A stretch of DNA of 64,000 bases from the NCBI GenBank assembly GCA_024426085.1, contig CP087973.1, positions 62,001 through 126,000 on the forward strand, read 5' to 3'. The notes beneath the pieces were generated by a model. That model had not been told where the DNA came from, searched no databases, and saw only the letters and a program-made list of their open reading frames with translations. This document shows positions 39,229 through 49,267 of this stretch, in pieces. The stretch is from Rhizobium sp. RCAM05350 (GTDB lineage: Bacteria > Pseudomonadota > Alphaproteobacteria > Rhizobiales > Rhizobiaceae). A program made the translations under genes and the position numbers. Position 1 is the stretch's first letter. Each line of letters starts with the position of its first letter.

Positions 39229-40956
39229 ATGGATGTATTGGCCCCTGAGGTCGGGGCTCGTTTGATCCAAACGGGAGAAGCGCCCAGCCACCCGTCTCAA
39301 CGTGATAGTGAAAACACGGGAACCGCGACATTGCGTTACGACTACATTATCGTCGGGGCCGGTTCGGCAGGCTGCATTCTGGCGGCGCGGCTGAGCGGGA
39401 TCCGAACATCAATGTGCTTCTTGTCGAGGCGGGCGGCTCGGATGGCGGCCTGATGATCTCGATGCCTGCGGCTCTTCCCTTCGTCTATCAGAATGCAAAA
39501 ATCAGCTGGGGATACCAGTCCGGCCCAGAGCCGCATCTTGATGGTCGGACCATCGATGAAAAGGGGGCAAGATCATCGGCGGCTCCTCGTCCATCAACGC
39601 GATGATTTACAACCGTGGTAATCCACTGGATTTCGATGGTTGGGCGCAAAGCGGTCTTGAAGGCTGGGATTTTGCCCATTGCCTTCCCTACTTTCGGAAA
39701 ATGGAAACATTTGCCGACGGCCCCGATGACTGGCGTGGCGGCGACGGCCCGATGCATATCAACCGCTGCAAGGCTGAACACAAGCTGTATGATGTCTTCT
39801 TGCGTGGCGGCGAACAGGCTGGTTTTTCAGTCACTCCAGATCACAACGGATATCGCCAGGAGGGATTGCATGTCGCGCAGTCGTTCATTCGCGATGGAAG
39901 ACGATGGTCGACTGCAAACGGCTATCTGCACCCGGCGGAGGACCGAAAAAACCTCGAGGTCCTATCGAACACTCTTGTCAACCGTATCATGATCGAGAAC
40001 GGTGCGGCCATTGGCGTAGAGGTAGTCGCAAATGGCGAGAAGCATATTGTCACCTGCGATCGGGAGGTCATTCTCTCCGCCGGTGCCTTCAATACGCCGC
40101 AGTTGCTGATGCTTTCAGGCGTTGGCGATCCCCGACGAGTTGCGCCGCCATGGCATCAGCCTCAAGGCAGAGGCCCGCCAGGTCGGCCGCAACTTGGAAA
40201 ATCATCCGGGCGTAAACCTGCAATACACAACCAACTACGAAGACTCCCTGGTCTCCGAACTCAATCTTTTCGGTCGTGCGAAGTTAGGAGCGCAATGGCT
40301 TCTGACGAAAAGAGGACTGGGCGCGACGAACTTCTTTGAGACAGGCGCCTTCCTGAAGACACGCGACGACCTGGCATTTCCGAACATGCAATTCGAATTC
40401 CTGCCGCTCACTCGCTATGTGAAAAATGGAAAGCTTGTCGCGATCCCGGGTTTCCAGTTCTGGATGGATTTGTCTCGTCCCGAGAGCCGGGGCTCGGTGA
40501 CCCTTCGATCCGCCAACCCGACCGATGCACCTTCTATCGTCTTCAACCATCTCGCCACGCCCAGCGACCTGAAGGATATGGTGGATGGCGTGCGGCTTGC
40601 GCGCACTCTTGTCAGCCAAACTGCTTGGGACAAATATCGCGGCAAGGAATTGTCGCCGGGTCTGGACGCCCAAAGCGACCAAGACCTCGCACGCTTCGTG
40701 AAGGCTAACCTCGGCACTTCCTACCATCCTTCAGGTACGTGCCGGATGGGGGTGGATGACGAGGCGGTTGTCGATGGCGAGGCTCAGGGTGAAGTCAGTT
40801 CGCCGTATGCGCATCGTCGATGCTTCGATCATGCCGCGTGTCGTCACTGCCAATCTCAGTGCCCCGATCATGATGATGGCCGAGAAACTGTCCGACCGGA
40901 TACTGGGCAAGGCGCCCTTGGCTCCATCCGCTGCCGCCTTCTATCGGGACCCGTGA
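39229..40956 (+). pseudogene. GMC-family FAD oxidoreductase, choline/alcohol dehydrogenase type (about four frameshifts)
   Basis: About 575 residues after joining four or five segments. RYDYIIVGAGSAGCILAARL is the FAD-binding motif, IIGGSSSINAMIYNRGNPLD the GMC signature, LSAGAFNTPQLLMLSGVG signature 2, and LGTSYHPSGTCRMG carries the catalytic His; the end is RIVDASIMPRVVTANLSAP. Breaks lie near 39395, 39570, 40125 and 40795. ATG 39229 gives about 35 extra residues before the FAD motif, so a later start is possible. It probably oxidises an alcohol or choline-like substrate and could pass electrons to ETF encoded next (inference). Confidence 0.85.
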
Positions 40957-40995
40957 ACGGCTCCGCGCAATACACAAATCTGAAGGATACCTGCC

Positions 40996-41745
40996 ATGAA
41001 AGTTCTGGTCACCGTCAAGCGTGTCGTCGATTACAACGTGAAGATCCGGGTCAAGCCGGATGGCACGGGGGTCGAGCTTGCCAATGTGAAGATGTCGATG
41101 AACCCGTTCGACGAGATTTCCGTCGAAGAGGCGTTGCGGCTGAAGGAAGCCGGCAAGGCGTCGGAAGTGGTCGTGGTCTCAGTCGGCCCGGCCAAGGCCG
41201 AAGAAACGTTGCGCACCGCTCTTGCCATGGGCGCCGACCGGGCGATCCTGGTCGAGACCGACGATGCCGTCGAGCCGTTGGCGGTGGCCAAGATCATCAG
41301 GGGTGTGGCGGAAGCCGAACAGCCCGGCCTGATCATCGTCGGCAAGCAGGCGATCGATGACGATCTCAACCAGGCCGGTCAGATGCTGTCGGCGCTGCTT
41401 GGCTGGGCGCAGGGCACGTTCGCCTCGAAGATCGAGATCGGCGACGGTAAGGCGGCGGTTACGCGCGAAGTCGATGGCGGTCTTCAGACCATCGAGATCA
41501 CGCTGCCGGCCGTCGTTACCACCGACCTGCGTCTGAACGAGCCGCGCTATGCCTCGCTGCCGAACATCATGAAGGCGAAGAAGAAGCCGCTCGACAAGAA
41601 GACCCCGGCCGATTTCGGCGTCGATACGACGGCGCGGCTGAAGGTGCTGAAGACCGAGGAGCCGGGTGGCCGCAAGGCCGGCATCAAGGTCAAGACCGTC
41701 GCCGAACTGGTCGACAAGCTGAAAAACGAAGCCGGCGTGCTTTAA
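40996..41745 (+). CDS. etfB: Electron transfer flavoprotein beta subunit
   Basis: Intact 249-residue EtfB, the AMP-binding small subunit of the soluble electron carrier that takes electrons from acyl-CoA and N-methyl dehydrogenases. [20 protein letters not shown] starts the family. [38 protein letters not shown] and [19 protein letters not shown] are conserved, the last being the beta-ETF signature region, and [20 protein letters not shown] the recognition-loop end. Followed after 25 bp by etfA with a GGGAG-type ribosome site. GC-rich and without any indel, unlike the genes on either side. Confidence 0.95.
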   Translation: MKVLVTVKRVVDYNVKIRVKPDGTGVELANVKMSMNPFDEISVEEALRLKEAGKASEVVVVSVGPAKAEETLRTALAMGADRAILVETDDAVEPLAVAKIIRGVAEAEQPGLIIVGKQAIDDDLNQAGQMLSALLGWAQGTFASKIEIGDGKAAVTREVDGGLQTIEITLPAVVTTDLRLNEPRYASLPNIMKAKKKPLDKKTPADFGVDTTARLKVLKTEEPGGRKAGIKVKTVAELVDKLKNEAGVL

Positions 41746-41770
41746 GGTCAAGAAAAGGGAGACTAACATT

Positions 41771-42700
41771 ATGGCCATTCTTCTTCTGGCTGATCACGAC
41801 AACGCAACGCTGTCCGACCAGACCGCCAAGACGCTGACGGCTGCTGCCAAGATCGGCGGCGACGTCCACGTTCTCGTGGCCGGCAAGGGCGCCAAGGCCG
41901 CGGCCGATGCTGCTGCCAAGCTCACTGGCGTTTCCAAGGTTCTGCTCGCCGAAAGCGACGACCTCGCCAACAACCTGGCCGAACCGCTGGCAGCCCTGAT
42001 CGTCTCGCTGGCCGGTTCCTACGACACCATCCTCTCGGCGGCCACCTCGGTCGGCAAGAACGTCCTGCCGCGCGTCGCAGCCCTGCTCGACATCGCCCAG
42101 ATCTCTGAGATCACCGAGGTTGTCTCGGCGGACACCTTCAAGCGGCCGATCTATGCCGGTAACGCCATCCAGACGGTGCAGTCGGGTGAGGCCAAGAAGG
42201 TCATTACCGTGCGCACGGCCTCCTTCGCCTCGGCTGCGACCAGCGGTTCGGCATCGGTTGAAACGATCCCGGCTGCGGCCAATCCCGGTCTGTCGACCTT
42301 CGTCAAGGATGCGCTGTCCTCGTCCGACCGTCCGGAATTGACCTCGGCGAAAATCATCATCTCGGGCGGTCGTGCACTCGGCTCGTCGGAAAAGTTCCAG
42401 GAAGTCATCCTGCCCGTCGCCGACAAGCTCGGTGCGGCCGTCGGCGCATCGCGTGCCGCCGTCGACGCAGGCTATGCGCCGAACGACTGGCAGGTCGGCC
42501 AGACCGGCAAGGTCGTCGCCCCGCAACTCTATATCGCGGTCGGCATTTCCGGCGCCATCCAGCACTTGGCCGGCATGAAGGACTCGAAGGTCATCGTCGC
42601 CATCAACAAGGACGAAGAAGCCCCGATCTTCCAGGTCGCGGATTACGGTCTCGTCGGCGATCTGTTCGTGATCCTGCCGGAACTCGAAAAAGCACTTTGA
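41771..42700 (+). CDS. etfA: Electron transfer flavoprotein alpha subunit
   Basis: Intact 309-residue EtfA, the FAD-binding large subunit that pairs with EtfB. N-terminal [20 protein letters not shown] and the domain through [20 protein letters not shown]; the C-terminal FAD domain has [38 protein letters not shown] and [15 protein letters not shown] ending (here [19 protein letters not shown]). Its electrons normally go to ETF-quinone oxidoreductase, whose gene is only a remnant at 43891. A second, intact ETF-QO elsewhere would be expected. Confidence 0.95.
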   Translation: MAILLLADHDNATLSDQTAKTLTAAAKIGGDVHVLVAGKGAKAAADAAAKLTGVSKVLLAESDDLANNLAEPLAALIVSLAGSYDTILSAATSVGKNVLPRVAALLDIAQISEITEVVSADTFKRPIYAGNAIQTVQSGEAKKVITVRTASFASAATSGSASVETIPAAANPGLSTFVKDALSSSDRPELTSAKIIISGGRALGSSEKFQEVILPVADKLGAAVGASRAAVDAGYAPNDWQVGQTGKVVAPQLYIAVGISGAIQHLAGMKDSKVIVAINKDEEAPIFQVADYGLVGDLFVILPELEKAL

Positions 42701-43020
42701 CACATGAGGTCGCGACAGTCGGAAAAGTTGATCATCCAAACGCTCGGAACTGCCTTATCAAAGACGGCTATTCGGCAACATCAGGGCGGGTTCTCTCGGA
42801 GAATTGCGCGACTGCGCAGCGTGATGGCAGTGAAAGCCATGGCCTGTTTCGGGTGAAGGACTACGTCGCGACCATTCAAAGCGGTTACGTCAATGGCGAC
42901 CCGAGCTCAGCGCTTTGGCTGCCGCTGGCCAAACGCGAGTTTCAGGCGAGCAGCGGATCCATGCACGCAACGACGCTCACGGATTTATTGAAGTCGATGA
43001 AGAAAAATGGCGTGCGCTAG
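42697..43020 (+). pseudogene. Ldh2/malate-lactate dehydrogenase family, N-terminal remnant
   Basis: A 107-residue open frame. The segment [20 protein letters not shown] matches the start of NAD(P)-dependent Ldh2-family enzymes (GxxSHGxxRxxxYVxxxxxG), which include pyrroline-2-carboxylate/piperideine-2-carboxylate reductases. The remaining 250 residues of the family, with the NAD-binding lobe, are absent. The tail ([14 protein letters not shown]) looks unrelated, suggesting an internal deletion. It starts at the etfA stop. Probably non-functional. Confidence 0.5.
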
Positions 43021-43052
43021 TCACGCTTGCAGCGGAATAAGGGAGCAAAGCC

Positions 43053-43859
43053 ATGGCGCATATCGTACTTGTCGGGGCTGGCAACATGGGTTTCGCCATG
43101 CTGAAGACATGGTCAAAGCAGAAGGAACACAGCTTCACCGCTGTCGAGCCGAATGAAGCACTTCGAACCCGCGCTGCAGAGCTGGGCGTTCGCGCTCTGG
43201 CCTCGCCGGAAGAGCTGCCTGATGGCAGCCTGTTCGATGTGCTCGTGATTGCTACTAAGCCACAGATGGTCGGAGATGCGGTCGCGCGTTACGCGGCACA
43301 GCTTCCTGCCGAAGCACTTGTAATCTCTGTTGCTGCCGGGATCGGCCTCGGCGCCATGCGAGCGCGCCCGGGCGACCAGTTGCGATTATTCGTGCCATGC
43401 CAAATACGCCGGCGGCGATCGGTGAGGGAATGATTGTCTGTTGCCCGAATTCCGAGGCGGACAATCAAGCCTCGAGAAAATTGGCAGAACAGCTTCTATC
43501 TGCCGTTGGCCGTGTCGCTTTTGTCGAGGACGAGAGGCTGATGGATGCGGTGACTGCCGTCTCCGGGTCCGGGCCAGCCTACATATTCCACTTTATCGAG
43601 GCATTCTCGGCAGCTGGTGTTGCGGCAGGCCTCGATGCAGATCTCGCCATGCTTCTCGCAAAACAGACAGTGTTCGGAGCGGCGAAGCTCGCGATTGAAA
43701 GTCACGAGACGCCGTCCAGATTGAGAGAGCAGGTGACGAGCCCAAATGGCACCACCGCCGCAGCGCTAAATGTCTTGATGGCGGACCAAGATGGCTTGCG
43801 CGCTGATGATCAAGGCAGTTGAGGCTGCAAAGCAGCGGTCGACCGAGCTCGGGCGGTAG
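43053..43859 (+). pseudogene. proC: Pyrroline-5-carboxylate reductase (ProC) (two frameshifts)
   Basis: About 268 residues. MAHIVLVGAGNMGFAMLKTW is the Rossmann NADPH motif. VIATKPQMVGDAVARYAAQL and ISVAAGIGLG continue to a break near 43400, then RAMPNTPAAIGEGM is in the next frame, followed by AVTAVSGSGPAYIFHFIEAF (the active-site signature) and REQVTSPNGTTAAALNVL, the dimer-interface signature. A second break near 43810 leads to LMIKAVEAAKQRSTELGR and the stop at 43859. Housekeeping ProC makes proline; beside proline-racemase and amine dehydrogenase genes it may instead reduce a cyclic imine from catabolism (inference). Confidence 0.85.
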
Positions 43860-43890
43860 TCACGCAGCCCTCACGAACGGACGTTTGAGC

Positions 43891-44060
43891 ATGGAAGCGG
43901 ACCTTCCCGAACGCGAAAGCATGGCATTCGACGTGGTGATCGTCGGCGCGGGTCCGGGCGGACTTGCCGCCTGAAGCAGGTCTATTCGGATCAGTCTGTC
44001 GTCGTTCTGGAAAAGGGCGCGGAAGTCGGCGCGCATTTCCGAATATGTGATGCGCGGAAT
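43891..44060 (+). pseudogene. ETF-quinone oxidoreductase N-terminal remnant
   Basis: MEADLPERESMAFDVVIVGA and GPGGLAA are the start and FAD motif of electron transfer flavoprotein-ubiquinone oxidoreductase. After a short deletion that creates a stop, LKQVYSDQSVVVLEKGAEVG continues in another frame as far as AHF. Nothing of the other 490 residues, including the 4Fe-4S domain, follows. The 44061-44194 stretch has an open frame with no recognised family. Confidence 0.7.
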
Positions 44061-44194
44061 AGCCATTTATCTCGCCGCGAATGCTCAGCATCTTAGCCTT
44101 ATTCCGGATGAACCTGATGCGTATCGCCGATTCATATCCTTTCAAGAGCTCGAAACCCCGCTGTTCGGAGGGGAGGTCGGCGGATCGAATTGCT

Positions 44195-45147
44195 TCAAGT
44201 TCGGCTACTTGGAAATGAAGGTCGAAACGGAAGATTGTGCTCTGGCCCCAGCCATGGAGGATTTTCCGCGTACATTTCCTGGATGAGCTTTTTGACCAGG
44301 TCGATGTAGTGTCCGTTATCGTTCGCACGGTGGTTGAGGATCACGGGTGAGGTCACGTTCTTGCCTTCCAGAAGGCGGTAGTGGACGTCATTGCGCATCT
44401 GCCGCGCCGAGGACGGGATTATGCATACGCCCGCAGCCGCAGCGACCAAGCCCAGCGCGGTCTGGATTTCCCGCACCTCCTGCACTTCGGGCGGGCGTAC
44501 GTCATGTTCATGGAGCAAGCTCAGCACTTGGTCCGCGAAACTCGGACGGGGTTCTTTCGGGTAAACGATCAGGCGCTGGGACACGAGCGCCTTCATTGGC
44601 AGCGGTGACAGAATCGGCGGCCAGCGGAGTCTCCCGCGGAATGGCTGCCACCAGCCGTTCCTCGCGCAGAACGATGCTCGCCACGCTGGGGTCGGCATGC
44701 CGCACGCGACCGAAGCCGACGTCGATACGCCCTTCCTTCAGCGCCTGAATCTGCTGCATGGACATCAGTTCCAGCAGCTGAATATCGAGATCCGGCGCAT
44801 GCTGCCGCAGCTTTCGCACGAGCGTCGGCAGGCCGCCATAAAGGGTGGAGGCGACAAAACCGATGGACAACACGCTCTGCTGATTGAGACCGACGCGCCG
44901 GGTCGCTTCCCGCATCTGTTCCACCCGGCCGAGAACCTGCATCGCCTGTTCGTAGAACAGCCGGCCGGCTTCGGTCAGTCGCACCGGCCGGCTCTTGCGG
45001 GTGAGGAGCGTGACGCCAAGTTCCTCTTCCAGCAATTGAATCTGCCGGCTCAATGGCGGCTGCGCTGATATGCAGCATGTCGGCAGCGCGGGTGAAGTTG
45101 CGCTCCCGGGCGACGGCGACGAAGTAGCGAAGCTGACGAAGGTCCAT
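44195..45147 (-). pseudogene. LysR-family regulator of benzoate/catechol genes, BenM/CatM/CatR type (two frameshifts)
   Basis: About 316 residues. ATG 45147 starts MDLRQLRYFVAVARERNFTR with the recognition helix split by a break near 45060; it continues PLSRQIQLLEEELGVTLLTR then RPVRLTEAGRLFYEQAMQVL. The effector domain includes LSIGFVASTLYGGLPTLVRK. A second break near 44600 leads to the end ALVSQRLIVYPKEPRPSFAD and AAAAGVCIIPSSARQM. It is divergent from catB with a 138-bp gap holding an ATAT-N7-GTAT site, the layout of CatR/BenM, which respond to cis,cis-muconate. The specific effector is inferred. Confidence 0.85.
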
Positions 45148-45222
45148 TCCGGGCGATCCGATCACAGTTTCGGTATGTTGCGTTGCAAAAGACACGCTAG
45201 CTAGGCCTTCCAAAGGGCTTTC

Positions 45223-45237
45223 ATATCTTAAAGGTAT
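45223..45237 (+). promoter_or_regulatory. LysR-type operator between catR-like and catB genes
   Basis: ATAT-N7-GTAT, one mismatch from the ATAC-N7-GTAT consensus bound by CatM, BenM and CatR. It is in the divergent intergenic region, 49 bp before catB and 76 bp before the regulator start, where the recognition-binding site is expected. Confidence 0.55.
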
Positions 45238-45285
45238 TATTCCAAACGTAAACAGTGTTGGACGCGGTCGGATCCCGGTGGCTAA

Positions 45286-46482
45286 ATGTCGGCCATGAAC
45301 ACGATCTCTGCACCCTTGGCCGCTGCCTTCCGGATCGCTCCCACCGTCGAGGCGGGTCGAAACGCTGTTGGTCGATCTTCCGACGATCCGCCCTCACAAA
45401 CTCTCCGTGGCGACGATGACCGGCCAGACGCTGATGCTGGTGAAGATCCATTGCAGCGACGGTATAGTCGGCATCGGCGAAGGCGCCACCATCGCCGGCA
45501 TGGCCTATGGCGCCGAGAGCCCGGAAAGCATGAAGCTCGCCGCCGATAGCTATTTCGCGCCCGTGATGGTCGGTCAGGACGCCACCCGCGTGCAGGCGCT
45601 GATGGCGCGGCTCGGCAAGATGGTCAAGGAGAACCGCTTTGCCAAAAGCGCCGTCAGAAACTCGCGCTGCTCGACGCACATGGCAAGCGGCTCGGGCTTC
45701 CTGTCAGTGAATTGCTCGGCGGCCGCCGCCGCGATCGCCTTCCGGTCGCCTGGACACTCGCCTCGGGCGATACGGCAAAGGACATCGCTGAAGCCGAAGA
45801 GATGCTCTCTATCCGCCGGCACAACATCTTCAAGCTGAAGATTGGCGCCAGGTCGATCCGCGAGGACGTCGCCCATGTCGCCGCCATCAAGCGTGCGCTC
45901 GGTGAGCGCGGTGCGGTGCCGCGTCGATGTCAACATGGCCTGGAGCGAGACCGAGGCCGTCTATGGCATGGCGGCGCTGGCCGATGCCGGTTGCGAACTG
46001 GTCGAGCAGCCGGTCGCGTCGGCCGCGGGGCTGGCGCGCCTGATGCGCCGCTTCTCCGTGTCGCTGATGGCGGACAGATCCTTGCACGGCCCGGGAATCG
46101 GCCTTCGAGATCGCCAGGGTCCACGGCGCTGATGTGTTCGCGGTCAAGGTCGAGCAAAGCGGCGGCCTGTTCAATGCGCTGCGCGTGGCAGCGATCGCCG
46201 ATGCGGCCGGGATCGAACTTTACGGCGGCACCATGCTGGAAGGCGCCTTCGGGACGGTCGCTTCGGCTCATGCCTTTTCCACCTTCGCCAACCTGCAGTG
46301 GGGCACGGAACTATTCAGGGCCCCTCCTGTTGACCGAAGAGATCCTCACGACGCCGCTGGATTACAGCGACTTCCAACTAACCATTCCCGATGGGCCTGG
46401 CTTGGGCATCACGCTGGATGAGGACCGCGTCAGGTTCTTCCAGCGCGATGGACTGCGCAAGACCGTAAGCATCATGAAGTAG
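45286..46482 (+). pseudogene. catB: Muconate cycloisomerase (CatB), at least five frameshifts
   Basis: Converts cis,cis-muconate to muconolactone. Segments of about 390 residues are recoverable: VETLLVDLPTIRPHKLSVAT, IHCSDGIVGIGEGATIAGMA, WTLASGDTAKDIAEAEEM, FKLKIG (KxK), VRVDVNMAWSETEAVYGM (metal Asp, Asn), ELVEQPVA (metal Glu), FAVKVEQSGG (second Lys) and GTMLEGAFGTVASAHAFSTF, ending FFQRDGLRKTVSIMK. Breaks lie near 45355, 45655, 45915, 46090 and 46320. Start ATG 45286 or 45295. Flanking genes catC and benA-D are unbroken, so the density of indels here is striking. Divergent from the LysR regulator. Confidence 0.88.
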
Positions 46483-46494
46483 AGGAGTGAGATC

Positions 46495-46785
46495 ATGCTG
46501 TTTCAAGTTCGCATGGATGTCGGCATCCCGCGAGACCTCGCCCCGGAGGAGGTGGCGGACATCGTCGCCAGGGAGCGGGTTTATTCGCAGGACCTGCAGG
46601 ACAGTGGCAAATGGCGCCACATCTGGAGGATCGTCGGCGAGTACGCGAACTACAGCGTCTTCGACGTGAAGGATAACGACGAACTGCACCAGATCCTGTC
46701 GGGTCTGCCGCTGTTCAAGTTCATGACCATCACTGTCACGCCGCTGGTGCGGCATCCGTCGTCGATCCGCGACGACGACAGCTGA
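46495..46785 (+). CDS. catC: Muconolactone delta-isomerase
   Basis: Intact 96-residue enzyme converting muconolactone to beta-ketoadipate enol-lactone, a decameric cytoplasmic protein. MLFQVRMDVGIPRDLAPEEV starts the family; KWRHIWRIVGEYANYSVFDV holds the active-site His-Arg region; ELHQILSGLPLFKFMTITVT followed by PLVRHPSSI is the conserved end. AGAGGAG precedes the ATG 12 bp after catB. Length equals the usual 92-96 residues. Confidence 0.95.
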   Translation: MLFQVRMDVGIPRDLAPEEVADIVARERVYSQDLQDSGKWRHIWRIVGEYANYSVFDVKDNDELHQILSGLPLFKFMTITVTPLVRHPSSIRDDDS

Positions 46786-46862
46786 GCAAGGCGCCGGGAG
46801 CGGCGTTCTGCCCGGATGGCGAGCGTCCCGATCGGCTTTCGCAACATCCAAGGAGGAGGAGA

Positions 46863-47810
46863 ATGGCAATGAACGTAAAGATTTTCGACAAGCCCGAGGT
46901 GCAGGACTTCCTGAAGGTTCTGAGCGGCTTGAACAACGACGACGGCAATCCGCGCTGAAGCAGATCGTTCATCGGGTGATGTCCGACCTGTTCAAGGCAA
47001 TCGACGATCTCAACATCACCCCTGACGAATACTGGACCGGCATTGCCTGGCTCAACGAAATTGGTGCCGCGGGGCAGGCCGGCCTGATCTCGCCAGGTCT
47101 CGGCCTCGACCATTTCCTTGATGAGCGCCTCGATGCCATCGACGCAGCGCTCAGGAATCGAGAACCCGACCCCGCGCACCATCGAAGGCCCGCTCTATGT
47201 GGCCGGCGCCCCAGCCTCGGAAGGCTTTGCCCGGCTTGACGACGGCAGGGACACCAACGGCCATACGCTGATAATGCACGGAACCGTTTACGACGCTGGC
47301 GGCAAGCCGCTGCCGGGCGCAACCGTTGAAGTCTGGCACTGTGACACCCGCGGGTTCTACTCACACTTCGACCCGACCGGACTACAGGCGCCGTTCAACA
47401 TGCGCCGCACGATCATCGCCGATGCGAAGGGCTGTTATAAGTTCCAGAGCATCGTGCCGCACGGTTACGGCGTTCCTCCGGGCAGTCCAACCGAACAGCT
47501 GCTGTCTGCGCTCGGCCGTCATGGTCAGCGTCCGGCGCATATCCACTTCTTCATCAGTGCCGATGGCCACCGCAAGCTGACCACCCAGATCAACATCGAC
47601 GGCGACCCGCTGGTCAACGACGACTTCGCCTACGCAACGCGGGACGGTCTCGTGCCGGCCATCACCGAACGCACCACCGACGAGGCCAGCATAAAAGCCA
47701 ACAATCTCACCGGTCCGTTCGCCGAGATCGAATTCGACATTCATCTCACCGCGCTCGTGAACGGCGTGGACAACCAGGTCAACGAGCAGCGCCAGCGCGC
47801 CGCGGCGTAA
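46863..47810 (+). pseudogene. catA: Catechol 1,2-dioxygenase (CatA), two frameshifts
   Basis: Intradiol dioxygenase opening catechol to cis,cis-muconate with non-haem Fe(III), about 315 residues. ATG 46863 has AGGAGGAG upstream. The N-terminal helical dimer domain (MNVKIFDKPEVQDFLKVLSG, then VMSDLFKAIDDLNITPDEYW) spans a break near 46955. A second near 47150 leads to TPRTIEGPLYVAGAP. Iron ligands are the Tyr of GPLYVAGAP, the Tyr of RGFYSHFD, and the two His of [26 protein letters not shown] is the preceding signature. The C-terminal barrel is unbroken. Confidence 0.92.
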
Positions 47811-47817
47811 GCCCCCT

Positions 47818-47841
47818 GCGGCGGCTGAAAGACGCCGCCGC
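47818..47841 (+). other. GC-rich hairpin between catA and benA
   Basis: Perfect 8-bp stem GCGGCGGC/GCCGCCGC with an 8-base loop TGAAAGAC, 7 bp after the catA stop. There is no T-tract, so it is more likely an mRNA-stabilising or processing structure, or a Rho-assisted pause, than a simple terminator. Confidence 0.5.
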
Positions 47842-47914
47842 CCCGACCATCGTGAATTCGACATTGTTGCAACGGCCGCACAGGAAGAGGTGCGCCGCGA
47901 GCGGGAGAAGAACC

Positions 47915-49267
47915 ATGTCTATCGAAAAGGCCCATGACCTCGACCAGTTGCTCGCAACGGCTGTGCAGGATGACAAGGAGGCCGGCGTGTTTCGCTGCCG
48001 GCGCGACATCTTCACCAATGCCGAATTGTTCGAACTCGAGATGAAGCACATCTTTGAGAGCAACTGGGTCTATCTGGCCCACGAGAGCCAGATCCCCGAC
48101 AACAACGACTATTACACCACCTATATCGGTCGTCAGCCGGTGGTCATCACGCGCGACAAGACCGGCGAACTCAATGCCGTGATCAATGCCTGCGCCCATC
48201 GGGGTGCCATGCTGTGTCGTCGCAAGCACGGCAACAAGGGCAGCTTCACCTGCCCCTTCCACGGCTGGACCTTCTCCAACACCGGCAAGCTGCTCAAGGT
48301 GAAGGACGAGAAGACGACCCAGTATCCGCCGCAGTTCAACCAGAACGGCTCGCACGACCTGAAGCGCGTTGCGCGTTTCGAGAGCTATCGCGGCTTCCTG
48401 TTTGGCAGCTTGAACGCCGATGTCGCCCCGCTCGAGGACTATCTCGGCGAAACCAGGGTGATCATCGACCAGATCGTCGACCAGGCGCCGGACGGGCTTG
48501 AGGTGCTGCGCGGCAATTCCTCCTACATCTATGACGGCAACTGGAAGCTCCAGATGGAGAACGGTTGCGACGGCTACCACGTCAGTTCCGTGCATTGGAA
48601 CTACGCTGCGACCATGGGGCGCCGCGCCGAAGAGGGCACCAAGGCGGTGGATGCCAACAGCTGGAGCAAGTCGACCGCCGGCGTCTATGGCTTCGAAAAC
48701 GGCCATATCCTGCTCTGGACGCGGACGATGAACCCCGAGGTTCGTCCCGTCTACAGCGAGCGCGAGGAAATCACGGCACGCGTTGGCAAGGACAGGGCGA
48801 ACTTCATCGTCAACCAGACCCGCAATCTCTGCCTCTATCCGAACGTCTTCCTGATGGACCAGTTCAGCACGCAGATCCGCGTCACCCGGCCGATCAGTGT
48901 GGACAAGACCGAGATCAGCATCTTCTGCTTCGCGCCGAAGGGCGAAAGCGCCGAGAACCGCGCGCTTCGTATCCGCCAGTACGAGGACTTCTTCAACGTC
49001 TCGGGTATGGGCACCGCCGACGACCTGGAAGAGTTCCGGGCTTGCCAGGCAGGATACGCCGGTATCGCCGCGCTCTGGAACGACATGTCGCGCGGCGCGC
49101 CGCTCTGGATCGAAGGTCCGGACGACAATGCAAGGCAGATGGGGATGAACCCGCTGCTGTCCGGCGAGCGTAGCGAGGACGAGGGCCTGTTCGTGCGCCA
49201 GCACGAATACTGGGCAAGAGTGATGCGCGAAGCGCTCGCCTGTGAGCGCAAGGAGGTGGCGAAATGA
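47915..49267 (+). CDS. benA: Benzoate 1,2-dioxygenase large (alpha) subunit
   Basis: Intact 450-residue Rieske oxygenase subunit that with BenB and BenC makes the benzoate cis-1,2-dihydrodiol. The Rieske 2Fe-2S ligands are CAHRGAMLC...CPFHGW (CxH-x16-CxxH). The mononuclear iron site is in [15 protein letters not shown] (Asp bridge and two His). ATG 47915 ([17 protein letters not shown]) with GGGAG upstream is preferred over the in-frame ATG at 47852. The stop overlaps benB (ATGA). Toluate and anthranilate oxygenases are close relatives, but the neighbouring cat genes favour benzoate. Confidence 0.93.
   Translation: MSIEKAHDLDQLLATAVQDDKEAGVFRCRRDIFTNAELFELEMKHIFESNWVYLAHESQIPDNNDYYTTYIGRQPVVITRDKTGELNAVINACAHRGAMLCRRKHGNKGSFTCPFHGWTFSNTGKLLKVKDEKTTQYPPQFNQNGSHDLKRVARFESYRGFLFGSLNADVAPLEDYLGETRVIIDQIVDQAPDGLEVLRGNSSYIYDGNWKLQMENGCDGYHVSSVHWNYAATMGRRAEEGTKAVDANSWSKSTAGVYGFENGHILLWTRTMNPEVRPVYSEREEITARVGKDRANFIVNQTRNLCLYPNVFLMDQFSTQIRVTRPISVDKTEISIFCFAPKGESAENRALRIRQYEDFFNVSGMGTADDLEEFRACQAGYAGIAALWNDMSRGAPLWIEGPDDNARQMGMNPLLSGERSEDEGLFVRQHEYWARVMREALACERKEVAK

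Noticed and set aside
41690..42739. 349-codon minus-strand open frame opposite etfA
   Set aside because: etfA is intact; the frame is rich in Arg/Asp/Gly, the usual antisense signature of GC-rich genes.
47741..49204. 487-codon open frame on the minus strand opposite benA
   Set aside because: benA is intact with all Rieske and iron ligands on the plus strand; the antisense frame has no family motif and is typical of GC-rich coding DNA.
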